DNA of 40,805 bases from Saprospirales bacterium (lineage in GTDB: Bacteria > Bacteroidota > Bacteroidia > Chitinophagales > Saprospiraceae): positions 1 through 40,805 of the forward strand of contig REEO01000029.1 in assembly GCA_007695035.1 (NCBI GenBank). Direction: 5' to 3'. A program made the position numbers and the translations under genes. Shown here one piece after another: positions 29,505-38,800 of the stretch. How positions within the stretch are numbered: position 1 is the first letter of the stretch; each line of letters begins with the position of its first letter. The notes under the pieces are model-generated. The model did not search any database. It was not told the DNA's origin and worked only from the letters and a program-made list of their open reading frames with translations.

Positions 29505-29819
29505 ATGAAAGAGGACTATTCAACCATGGTGGAAGCGCTACAGGACTTTAAGGATAAAGGTTACAAAATTGACTGGGAAATAGACCAGGGATTGTTGAAA
29601 AGCAAGGATAAAAACCTAAAACTGGATCCCAAAGATTGCAAAGTGGCAAAAGCTTACAGGTTTGAGGGTGATACCAACCCCTCTGATATGTCAATCGTTT
29701 ATGCCATTGAGTCCAAAAACGGCAAGCACAAAGGAACGCTGGTCACAGCCTACGGAGTTTATTCTGAACCAATGGGTGACAAGCTCATTCAGCTTTTGAA
29801 AATGGATCACCACAGCTAA
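29505..29819 (+). CDS. Small conserved Bacteroidota protein, function unknown
   Basis: A 104-residue soluble protein. The pattern (YSTMVEALQDFKDKGYKIDW, then LKLDPKDCKVAKAYRFEGDT, NPSDMSIVYAIESKNGKHKG, VTAYGVYSEPM) matches, from memory, a family often labelled phosphoribosylpyrophosphate synthetase in Bacteroidota genomes. The sequence is far too short for that enzyme and has no PRPP-binding loop, so that label should not be copied. It looks like a compact alpha/beta domain. It converges with the cystathionine gene, with 12 bases between stops. Confidence 0.82.
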   Translation: MKEDYSTMVEALQDFKDKGYKIDWEIDQGLLKSKDKNLKLDPKDCKVAKAYRFEGDTNPSDMSIVYAIESKNGKHKGTLVTAYGVYSEPMGDKLIQLLKMDHHS

Positions 29820-29831
29820 ATCAAGCTGCTT

Positions 29832-30977
29832 CTAAATATTCTTAAGTGAACTTTCGAGGTCTGCGATCAAATCATCACCGTTTTCGATTCCCACACTTAC
29901 TCGGATCAGTGAATCGGTAAGTCCGATTTTTGCTCTTTCTTCAGGCGGGATTGACCCATGAGTCATCGAAGCAGGGTGCCCTATTAAGCTCTCCACTCCT
30001 CCAAGTGATTCTGCTAGTAGGAAGAAGCGGGTTGCTGCGAGGACTTTCATAGCGGCCTCTTCGTTATTGCTACCGAGATCAAACGATATCATTCCCCCGA
30101 ATTTCTTCATTTGCTTTTTGGCAATCTCATGACCGGGATGTGATTCAAATCCGGGATAATACACTTTATCCACTTTGGGGTGATCGCGGAGATACTCAGC
30201 GATTTTTTCGGCGTTCTGGCAAGCTCTTTCCACGCGTAAGTGCAGAGTTTTTATTCCCCTCAATATGAGAAAACAGTCCATTGGACCGGGTACCGCTCCA
30301 GAGGCATTCTGTACAAACTTGATCTTTTCGTAATCGCTTTCACTCTTACAAATAACGGCACCGTGTACCACATCAGAATGACCGCCGAGATATTTCGTAG
30401 CAGAGTGCAACACCATATCAGCTCCAAGGTCAATGGGCGTTTGCAGATAAGGAGAGGCAAAGGTGTTGTCCACACAGACTTTGATTCCCTTTTCAGCAGC
30501 TATTTTACATATCGCCTCTATATCGACAATTTGAAGCATGGGGTTGGTGGGCGTTTCAACCCATATCAATTTGGTGCTATCACTGATGGCATGACGAACA
30601 TTTTCAGGATCCGTCATATCGATAAATTGTGACTTGATGCCCAGTTTCTCAAATATGGCTTTTATCTGGCGATAACTACCACCGTAAAGGTCGTTAGTAG
30701 AAATAATTTCATCTCCCGATTCCATCGTCTTCAAGATGGCATCCATTGCTGCCAAACCGCTCGAAAAGGAAACGGCCCCGTACCCTTTTTCCAGGGCGGC
30801 GAGATTCTTTTCAAGCGCTTCCCTTGTAGGATTTTGGGTTCTGGCATATTCATAACCCTTGTGGACACCGGGAGAATCCTGTTTGTAGGTAGATGTCTGG
30901 TATATGGGGGTCATTACGGCTCCTGTTAATGGATCGGGCTCAACCCCTGCGTGAATTACTTTTGTTTCAAACTTCAT
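29832..30977 (-). CDS. metB: Cystathionine gamma-synthase / gamma-lyase (PLP enzyme)
   Basis: A 381-residue member of the Cys/Met-metabolism PLP family. The phosphate and PLP contacts YEYARTQNPTREALE and SSGLAAMDAI are present, the catalytic Lys195 lies in HSATKYLGGHSDV, and the C-terminus has the usual SLGGVESLIGHPASMTHG and RVSVGIENGDDLI. Enzymes of this type either join O-acyl-homoserine with cysteine to give cystathionine (MetB) or cleave cystathionine to cysteine (gamma-lyase); the sequence alone does not decide. A gamma-lyase role would complement the direct sulfhydrylation route encoded at 34379-39232. A candidate -7 box (CAAATTTA at 31024-31031, TAAATTTG on the minus strand) lies about 47 bases upstream. 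Confidence 0.93.
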   Translation of the reverse strand: MKFETKVIHAGVEPDPLTGAVMTPIYQTSTYKQDSPGVHKGYEYARTQNPTREALEKNLAALEKGYGAVSFSSGLAAMDAILKTMESGDEIISTNDLYGGSYRQIKAIFEKLGIKSQFIDMTDPENVRHAISDSTKLIWVETPTNPMLQIVDIEAICKIAAEKGIKVCVDNTFASPYLQTPIDLGADMVLHSATKYLGGHSDVVHGAVICKSESDYEKIKFVQNASGAVPGPMDCFLILRGIKTLHLRVERACQNAEKIAEYLRDHPKVDKVYYPGFESHPGHEIAKKQMKKFGGMISFDLGSNNEEAAMKVLAATRFFLLAESLGGVESLIGHPASMTHGSIPPEERAKIGLTDSLIRVSVGIENGDDLIADLESSLKNI

Positions 30978-31081
30978 AAATCATCCAATTTTTACTTCCA
31001 ACAGCGCTTGGCGCAATTTGTTACAAATTTACAAGGCGACATTCTTCTGCTGATTTTATGTCGCAGAACTTCAGCGGTAGT

Positions 31082-32038
31082 TTACCGCTCAATCACAGCC
31101 TCTACAGCTTCAACTACATTGCTGCTATCCAGTCCGTACTTCTTCAAGAGTTCAGGTGGCTTTCCACTTTCACCAAAACGATCGTTCACGGCCACCATCT
31201 CGATTGGGACAGGCATCTTTCTGGCGCACAAACTGGCTATTGATTCGCCCAAACCACCATTAATCTGGTGCTCTTCTGCGGTGACAATCTTCCCGGTTTT
31301 TGAGGCACTGTTCAGAATAATTTGCTCGTCCAGAGGCTTGATAGTGTGGATATTGATCAATTCACAGGAAATTCCCCTGCTCTCTAATTCTTTGGCAGCT
31401 TTAACAGACTCCCAAACCATGTGACCGGTTGCAATCAGGGTTACATCGCTTCCCTCAGACAGCAGAATGCCCTTGCCAAGTTCGAAGGGAATATCCTCCG
31501 GCATAAAAACTGGCCAGCCGGGTCTTCCAAACCTCAGGTAAACCGGGCCGTTGTGTTCTGCAATAGCGATGGTTGCTGCTTTGGTTTGGTTGTAATCACA
31601 GGGATTCACCACAGCCATTCCAGGAAGCATTTTCATCATGCCCATGTCCTCAAGGATCTGATGAGTCGCACCATCTTCTCCAAGAGTGATTCCCGCATGT
31701 GAAGCACAAATTTTGACGTTTTTGTGGGAATATGCGATGGATTGCCTGATCTGATCGTAAACCCTCCCTGTGCTGAAATTAGCGAATGTTCCCGTGTAAG
31801 GAATAAAGCCTCCGGTGGCCAGTCCTGCTGCCGTTCCCATCATATTGGCCTCCGCCACTCCACACTGGAAAAACCTCTCCGGGAAAGCGTCGATAAATTT
31901 ATTCATCTTGAGCGAACCTGCCAGATCGGCGCAGAGTCCCACTACTTTCGGGTTTGATTTAGCCAGTTCATAAAGTCCGTCCCCGAAACCATCCCGGGTG
32001 GCTTTTTTATCCTTGAAATCAAGCAATTTTTCCAACAT
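31082..32038 (-). CDS. Transketolase, C-terminal subunit (pyrimidine-binding and C-terminal domains)
   Basis: The ATG at 32038 (MLEKLLDFKDKKATRDGFG) is preferred to an upstream TTG; the product has 318 residues. It corresponds to the second half of transketolase: ADLAGSLKMNKFIDAFPERF, the catalytic Glu region QCGVAEANMMGTAAGLA, THQILEDMGMMKMLPGM, and the C-terminal domain (VTLIATGHMVWESVKAAKEL). It pairs with the thiamine-diphosphate N-terminal subunit encoded just upstream on the same strand, 102 bases apart. Together they perform two-carbon ketol transfers in the non-oxidative pentose phosphate pathway. Two-gene transketolases are known in archaea and several bacteria. Confidence 0.93.
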   Translation of the reverse strand: MLEKLLDFKDKKATRDGFGDGLYELAKSNPKVVGLCADLAGSLKMNKFIDAFPERFFQCGVAEANMMGTAAGLATGGFIPYTGTFANFSTGRVYDQIRQSIAYSHKNVKICASHAGITLGEDGATHQILEDMGMMKMLPGMAVVNPCDYNQTKAATIAIAEHNGPVYLRFGRPGWPVFMPEDIPFELGKGILLSEGSDVTLIATGHMVWESVKAAKELESRGISCELINIHTIKPLDEQIILNSASKTGKIVTAEEHQINGGLGESIASLCARKMPVPIEMVAVNDRFGESGKPPELLKKYGLDSSNVVEAVEAVIER

Positions 32039-32140
32039 TGTTAAATGCTTTCTTTTGTTTGTCAAATTATCAGGTGAGTCAATAAATCCCGCAGCTTCAG
32101 GTTAAATTTCCTAAAATCCGGCTTACCGATTTACTCGACC

Positions 32141-32983
32141 TTAAAAATCGCCCAGCGTCTCCTCGAGTTGTCCCAGAGCAATATCCAACTGTTCTTTATT
32201 GGGGGCTATGCCGTGCCACTTGTGGGTGCCGGTCATAAAATCGACTCCGTATCCCATTTCGGTTTTCATCAGGATACACACCGGTTTGCCATTGCCGGTC
32301 CTCTTTTTGGCATCATCCAATCCATTGAGGACTTCAGACATGTCATTCCCATTCATTTCGAGTGTTTCCCAGCCAAAAGCTTCCCATTTTGCCCGCAGAT
32401 CACCAAGACTAATTACTGCATCGTTAGGACCGTCAATTTGCTGGCCATTCCAATCCACGGTCACGATCAGATTGTCAATTTTGTGGTGGGCTGAAAACAT
32501 CAATGCCTCCCAAATTTGACCCTCTTGTAATTCCCCATCTCCTGTGAGCGCATAGACGTAGCGATCATCCCCGGCCAACCTTTTGGAAAGGGCTATGCCC
32601 ACTGCAACTGAGAGACCCTGACCGAGCGATCCTGTAGCAACCCGAACACCAGGCAAACCCTCGTGGGTAGCGGGATGTCCCTGCAATCTGCTGTCTATTT
32701 CCCTAAAAGTCTTGAGTTCATCCAGGTCAAAGTAGCCGGAACGCGCCAGGATGGAGTAAAAAAGCGGAGAAATGTGTCCATTTGATAGCACAAATACATC
32801 CTCGCCTTTCCCGTCCATTCGAAATGCGGGATTGTGCTTCATACGGCTGAAATACAGGGCTGTCAAAAAATCAGCACAGCCCAGGGAACCTCCGGGATGT
32901 CCTGAACCGGCATTGTAAACCATGCGTACAATATCCCTTCTGATCTGGCTGGCGGTTTTCTGCAACTGGTCAATTTTGTCCAT
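32141..32983 (-). CDS. Transketolase, N-terminal subunit (thiamine diphosphate-binding)
   Basis: The ATG at 32983 (MDKIDQLQKTASQIRRDIV) is chosen over a TTG 21 codons upstream; the product has 280 residues. Motifs in order: GSGHPGGSLGCADFLTALYF, SNGHISPLFYSIL, GSLGQGLSVAVGIALS, and the thiamine diphosphate / metal site GDGELQEGQIWEAL through VDWNGQQIDG. It ends after GTHKWHG, exactly where a single-chain transketolase would continue into the second half, here a separate gene. Bases 33044-33051 (CAAAGGTA, TACCTTTG on the minus strand) fit the -7 consensus, with TTTA about 20 bases further upstream. Confidence 0.94.
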   Translation of the reverse strand: MDKIDQLQKTASQIRRDIVRMVYNAGSGHPGGSLGCADFLTALYFSRMKHNPAFRMDGKGEDVFVLSNGHISPLFYSILARSGYFDLDELKTFREIDSRLQGHPATHEGLPGVRVATGSLGQGLSVAVGIALSKRLAGDDRYVYALTGDGELQEGQIWEALMFSAHHKIDNLIVTVDWNGQQIDGPNDAVISLGDLRAKWEAFGWETLEMNGNDMSEVLNGLDDAKKRTGNGKPVCILMKTEMGYGVDFMTGTHKWHGIAPNKEQLDIALGQLEETLGDF

Positions 32984-33043
32984 CGCGAATCTTTTCTGTC
33001 TGCCTAAAGTTCTCGATACTTCGGCATATTTAAAAATTTCGCG

Positions 33044-33075
33044 CAAAGGTAAGGCAAAAACCCCATTATCTTAAA
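33044..33075 (-). promoter_or_regulatory. Candidate promoter of the transketolase genes
   Basis: On the minus strand TACCTTTG (33044-33051) matches TAnnTTTG exactly, and TTTA at 33072-33075 stands in for the -33 TTTG with a 20-base spacer. It lies about 60 bases upstream of the chosen ATG and downstream of the rejected TTG start region. Confidence 0.5.
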
Positions 33076-33153
33076 TTATGACGGGCAAATAGAACTCGTG
33101 CTGACAAATTTTTCGAACTCCAAACCTGACGGTATTAATCCGGTGAGATTCTC

Positions 33154-33183
33154 TTTCCCTTCGCTATCGTATCTTTACTTTTG
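33154..33183 (+). promoter_or_regulatory. Candidate promoter of the nitrilase-family gene
   Basis: TTTC at 33154-33157, an 18-base spacer and TACTTTTG at 33176-33183 resemble the Bacteroidota promoter (TTTG, about 19, TAnnTTTG), 18 bases before the ATG. Confidence 0.5.
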
Positions 33184-33201
33184 CAATCAAAAGGGTAAAT
33201 C

Positions 33202-33975
33202 ATGAAGGAAAATCTGCAAGTATCACTGCTACAATGGGATTTGAGCTGGCACAATGCCGGAAAAAACAGGGATAAAGCTGACTCATTGTTGGATGCCAAT
33301 CCCGGCGCAGAACTGTATATTTTACCAGAAATGTTCACTACCGGATTTACCATGCAGCCCGATAAAGTTTATGAAACCATGGAAGGGCCGTCCGTAGCCT
33401 GGATGAAAGCTCGCGCCAAAAACCTGGAAGCGGTCCTAATGGGGAGCCTGGTGATAAAAGACGAAGACCGGTATTTCAACAGAGTGATTTGTGCACTTCC
33501 CTCCGGTGAATTAATCCACTACGATAAGCGACATTTGTTCTCCTACGCGGGTGAAGATAAGCACTACAGTCCGGGAAAAAAACAGCTGCATTTAGAGCTT
33601 CACGGTTGGAAAATAAAGCCTCTGGTATGCTACGATCTCCGCTTCCCGGTTTGGAATCGAAACACTGAAGAAGCTCATCTAATGGTTTTCGTCGCAAACT
33701 GGCCCCAACGCAGAAGTAATGCCTGGAACAGCCTATTGAAGGCCCGGGCAATAGAAAATCAATGCTATGTGGCCGGGGTTAACCGCTGTGGAGTCGATGA
33801 CAATAAAATAGACTATCAGGGGGATACACAGATGATAGACTATGTCGGGGAAGTGATTGCTACCTTACTCGATCGCGAAGGCGTTGCCAATATAAGACTC
33901 GAAGCAGCGGATTTGAAAAACTTCCGGCAGCGGTATCCCTTTTTAAAGGACAGAGATGAATTTCGGATCTTGTAA
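33202..33975 (+). CDS. Nitrilase superfamily amidase, omega-amidase (YafV) type
   Basis: A 257-residue cytoplasmic protein with the Glu-Lys-Cys triad: E43 (LYILPEMFTTGF), K109 (HYDKRHLFSYAGE) and C143 (LVCYDLRFPVW). The sequence around the triad and the length match omega-amidases, which hydrolyse alpha-ketoglutaramate or alpha-ketosuccinamate. YafV/Nit2-type enzymes act in methionine salvage and glutamine-transaminase cycles, which fits the neighbouring methionine genes, though that link is inference. The gene has its own candidate promoter and is followed by the leader of the methionine unit. Confidence 0.92.
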   Translation: MKENLQVSLLQWDLSWHNAGKNRDKADSLLDANPGAELYILPEMFTTGFTMQPDKVYETMEGPSVAWMKARAKNLEAVLMGSLVIKDEDRYFNRVICALPSGELIHYDKRHLFSYAGEDKHYSPGKKQLHLELHGWKIKPLVCYDLRFPVWNRNTEEAHLMVFVANWPQRRSNAWNSLLKARAIENQCYVAGVNRCGVDDNKIDYQGDTQMIDYVGEVIATLLDREGVANIRLEAADLKNFRQRYPFLKDRDEFRIL

Positions 33976-34075
33976 AAAATGATAGTCATTTGCTAATTCT
34001 CCGGAGTCCACCGGGCTGTTGATCTGCAGTTCGAGCAATCTGAATGTAAATTTTTTCAAAAATAATCCGGAAATG

Positions 34076-34106
34076 TTTGCCGTAAAAAAAAACCGGTTTA
34101 GATTTG
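34076..34106 (+). promoter_or_regulatory. Exact Bacteroidota consensus promoter of the methionine unit
   Basis: TTTG at 34076-34079, a spacer of exactly 19 bases, then TAGATTTG at 34099-34106 match the TTTG-N19-TAnnTTTG consensus with no mismatch. Transcription should begin near 34111-34114, about 12-15 bases before the ATG of the leader ORF, leaving a leader of about 265 bases before the sulfhydrylase gene. Confidence 0.82.
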
Positions 34107-34125
34107 CTTCTAGAAATTATTGAAG

Positions 34126-34257
34126 ATGAAATCAAATATCCTCATTTCATTCCTTTTTTCAACCGTCTCATCGGTAGATTCCAGCGTTAAAGCTGTTGGC
34201 TGTATGTGTTGCTGCTGCTGTTGTATGATGACTCGACCGGGCTGCAGTTGTAAATAA
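34126..34257 (+). CDS. Cys-rich 43-codon leader ORF, probable attenuation peptide
   Basis: This ORF was read directly from the sequence. It starts MKSNILISFLFSTVSSVDSS, and its end reads C-M-C6-M-M-T-R-P-G-C-S-C-K before TAA. Nine of 43 residues are Cys, six of them consecutive (34207-34224, codons TGT TGC TGC TGC TGT TGT), and three Met codons flank the run. It lies just after an exact promoter and 121 bases before the O-acetylhomoserine sulfhydrylase start, with overlapping hairpins between. This is the layout of a ribosome-stalling leader peptide that senses charged tRNA-Cys (and perhaps Met). Cysteine-responsive leader ORFs with Cys runs are known in actinobacteria. The N-terminal half is somewhat signal-like, so a small exported Cys-rich peptide is the main alternative. 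Confidence 0.72.
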   Translation: MKSNILISFLFSTVSSVDSSVKAVGCMCCCCCCMMTRPGCSCK

Positions 34258-34292
34258 TTTTACCCACTTTAAATTTTCTTAAAACATCAAAT

Positions 34293-34316
34293 GCTGCACC
34301 CGGATAGGGGAGCAGC
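34293..34316 (+). promoter_or_regulatory. Leader hairpin A (candidate attenuator arm)
   Basis: GCTGC (34293-34297) pairs with GCAGC (34312-34316), and inside it CCC (34299-34301) pairs with GGG (34307-34309), with loop GGATA. The 3' arm AGCAGC (34311-34316) can instead pair with GCTGCT in the Cys codons (34211-34216), and part of the stem overlaps hairpin B. Confidence 0.5.
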
Positions 34317-34336
34317 CAATGATTTATTTGTTCCCC
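34307..34336 (+). promoter_or_regulatory. Leader hairpin B, exclusive with hairpin A, followed by a T-run
   Basis: GGGGAGC (34307-34313) pairs with GTTCCCC (34330-34336), seven pairs including one G-T. It uses the same GGGG and AGC as hairpin A, so only one can form. A run of seven T (34349-34355) follows after 12 bases. This is too far for a textbook intrinsic terminator, so the control step could be at termination or translation. Confidence 0.42.
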
Positions 34337-34375
34337 GCTTTAGGTCAGTTTTTTTCAAACTTTTTAAACAAATAA

Positions 34376-35689
<1,314 letters not shown>

Positions 35690-35809
35690 TTCTGGGGCTT
35701 AACCGCCAAACTGTTATTCGGGCAATCAGGTGTCTCTCAAGGTTGATAACCATAGAGGGGCATCTGGTTCCTCTTTTTCACAAAAATTTATAACACAAAA
35801 CCGAAGAAG
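35690..35809 (+). promoter_or_regulatory. Spacer between the methionine genes with a small hairpin and T-run
   Basis: Near 35752-35780 AGAGG and CCTCT can form a five-pair stem with an 11-base loop, immediately followed by five T. It resembles a weak intrinsic terminator or processing hairpin and could lower expression of the fusion gene relative to the sulfhydrylase. No second leader ORF is present. Confidence 0.35.
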
Positions 35810-38800
35810 ATGAGCAACAATCCTAAAACCATACAGCTCGAAGGAAAATTTAATCTAGAGACCGGGGGAGTGTTGGAAAACCCCGCAATCACTTATCACA
35901 GTTGGGGTGATTACAACCCTTCCAAAAGAAAGACCATTTGGATTTGTCACGCACTTACGGCCAACAGCAACGTATTTGAATGGTGGCCGGGATTGTTCGG
36001 GGAGGATACCCTTTTCAATCCGGAAGACTACTATATAATTTGCGCCAATATTATCGGCTCACCTTATGGGTCCACATCACCATTGGACATCAATCCGTCC
36101 ACCGGAGAACCTTATTACGGGGAGTTCCCAAAAATCACCATTCGGGATATGGTCGGCTTTCATATGCTCTTACGAAAGGAATTGAGAATTGATAAAATCG
36201 ACTTGTTGATCGGTGGTTCAATAGGAGGCTATCAGGTTTTAGAATGGGCTTACGTAGAGCCCGACACCATTGACAAAATAGCGGTATTGGCCAGTAGCGC
36301 TGTCAATTCACCCTGGTCAGCGGCATTTAATGAAACCCAGCGAAAAACCATAGAGCGCTCAGCGGATTGGGGTGTCGCCCAACCGGAAGCCGGCATTGAA
36401 GGAATGAAAACTGCCAGGGCTATTGCACTTTTATCCTATCGAAACTACCAACTCTATCAAAAAACCCAGCAATCCCAAAACGGTGATTCCATATTCCCGG
36501 ACAGGGCTCCATCCTATCAAAACTATCAGGGCGAAAAACTGGCCAGGAGATTTAATGCGTGGTCTTATTATTATTTAACCCACGCGATGGACAGCCACAA
36601 CCTGGGCAGAAACCGCGGCGGCATTGTACATGCACTTCAGTCAATTCGACAAAAATCGCTGATTGCGGCTTTTGAAGGTGACATACTCTTCCCCAACGAA
36701 GAGCAGAAAATTCTGGCGAGGGAAATACCCCATGCAAACTATGAATTTGTACCTACCGAATACGGCCATGATGGATTTTTGTTGGAAACCGAAAAACTAT
36801 CCAAAATACTGGACTCATTCCTAAACGGCAACGGGGAATTGCCATCGAGAAAGTTGCTCAAATTTGGTGGCAAAGCACTCTCCAACCAAATCGGTTTTGA
36901 ACGGTCTCTGGAAATCATTGCTCAAGAGCTTGAAAACGGCCCAGTCACTCTGGTGGTATCAGCCAGAGGTGAGACCACTGGTAATTTACAGAAGCTGGCA
37001 AACATGGCAGCGGCAGGAGAAGATTACCGGAATTTACTGGAGGAGGTGATGGAGTATCAATATTCCAAGGTTGAAAAATCACTCCTTCAAAAAGAAGCAA
37101 AGGAAATAAAATCGGGGCTGAATGCTCTTGAGACATTGGGCTGGGCAGAAAAATCTGCAGTTGACAGAGTGCTCGCACAAGGTGAGTTGATGAGCGCCAA
37201 AACAGTGGGAGCCAATCTGGAGCGTCTTGGGTATAAAGTCCGTGTGATAGATGCAAGGGACCACCTCCTTACCCATAAAGATGGGAGAGTAGATGAAAAG
37301 CACAGTGCCGGTGAATTTTCTAAACTATTCAATTCAATTGAAGTAGATACCATCCCGGTGATTACCGGTTTTATTGTAAGGAATCATTTGGGGCGCACTT
37401 CGAATCTCGGTTTGAACGGCAGCAATTTTTCAGCCTCTTTGATAGCTGCTTTTACCAATGCTTCTGAAATTCAAAACTGGACGGATGTCAATGGGTTGTT
37501 TTCGGCCAATCCCAAAATAGTACCAGATGCCGAGCCAATTCCAAAGCTATCATTCTCTGAGGCCAACGATCTCGCCAATTTTGGTGCGCATATATTACAC
37601 TCCAAGACCCTGCAGCCATTGATGCAGAAAAAAATCCCATTCCGAATACTCAACTACCTGCAACCACAGGCACCGGGAACACTTATATCTGGCCATCAAT
37701 CAAAGGGCAATGCCAAGGCGGTAACCGTTGTAGAGGATATTGCACTGGTTGTAATCGAGGGTAACGGACTACTGGGAAAAATTGGCATAGACGCCCGCAT
37801 ATTCAGCACCTTGAGTAAGCGAGGAATCAATGTGCGGTTGATTTCTCAGGCCTCCACCGAGAGGGAAATTGGCTTTGTCATTGAAGAGAGTGACGGCGAG
37901 GCTGCAATCGAAGAATTGAAAAGAGAATTTTCGACCGATATTTCAGCCGGTGATATTTCCGCCATTGATTTAAACAGTGATATTGCTTCCGTCGTGATAA
38001 TTGGCAGGCATAGCAAAGCCCTGGAGAGAGCCCTCAAATCCCTAAATGAAACCGGCATCCAGCTTCATCTGGTATCTCACAGCATTCGAGGCCGTCACAT
38101 CAGTCTTATTATTGACAGAAAAAACCTAAACAAGGCTGTTCGGGTGGTGCACAGGGCCGTTTTCCAAAAAACTTCCCCCATCCACGCTTTTGCAATAGGT
38201 AAAGGAGAAGTCGGCGCTGAATTTATACAACAGGTTTTGGAGGGAGAAAACAGCGATGCCCCGGAGCGGATAAAACTTATCGGAGTAGCTGACTCAAAGA
38301 AATTTTTCACAGATAAAAACGGCATAGGTGATAACTGGCGGGAAAAACTAAGTCACGGCAAACCCTTCCACCTCCGAGATATGACAAGCGCAATAGATGC
38401 CATGGGCCTGGGTTATGTGGTCGTAATAGATAATACAGCCAGTCAGGAAATTGCAGACCAGTACATCTCCCTGATTCAAAACGGATTTCACCTTGTGAGT
38501 TCAAATAAAAAAGCCATGGCAGCCGACCTCAATTATTACAAAAGACTACGAGAAACACTGAAACTTCACAGACGTGAATACCTCTATGAAACCAATGTTG
38601 GAGCTGCTTTGCCGGTCATTCAGAACCTTTCACAAATGATTAATTCCAATGCGGATATTCAAAAGGTAAACGGGGTTTTTAGTGGTTCGCTGAGCTATAT
38701 ATTTAACAAATTTTCCAACGAAGAAACCACTTTCACAGAAGTTTTGAAACAGGCAAAAAAATTGGGCTACACTGAACCTGACCCCTCGCAGGACCTGTCG

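Noticed and set aside
34126-34257. The Cys-run ORF as a metallothionein-like protein
   Set aside because: Six consecutive Cys is unlike the spaced C-x-C patterns of metallothioneins, and the position between promoter and biosynthetic gene favours a regulatory role. It remains an alternative, not the main call.
34291-34345. A SAM-II or other known riboswitch upstream of the sulfhydrylase
   Set aside because: The conserved SAM-II loop and pseudoknot sequences, as I remember them, are not present, and no S-box motif is seen. The Cys-run ORF explains the leader better.
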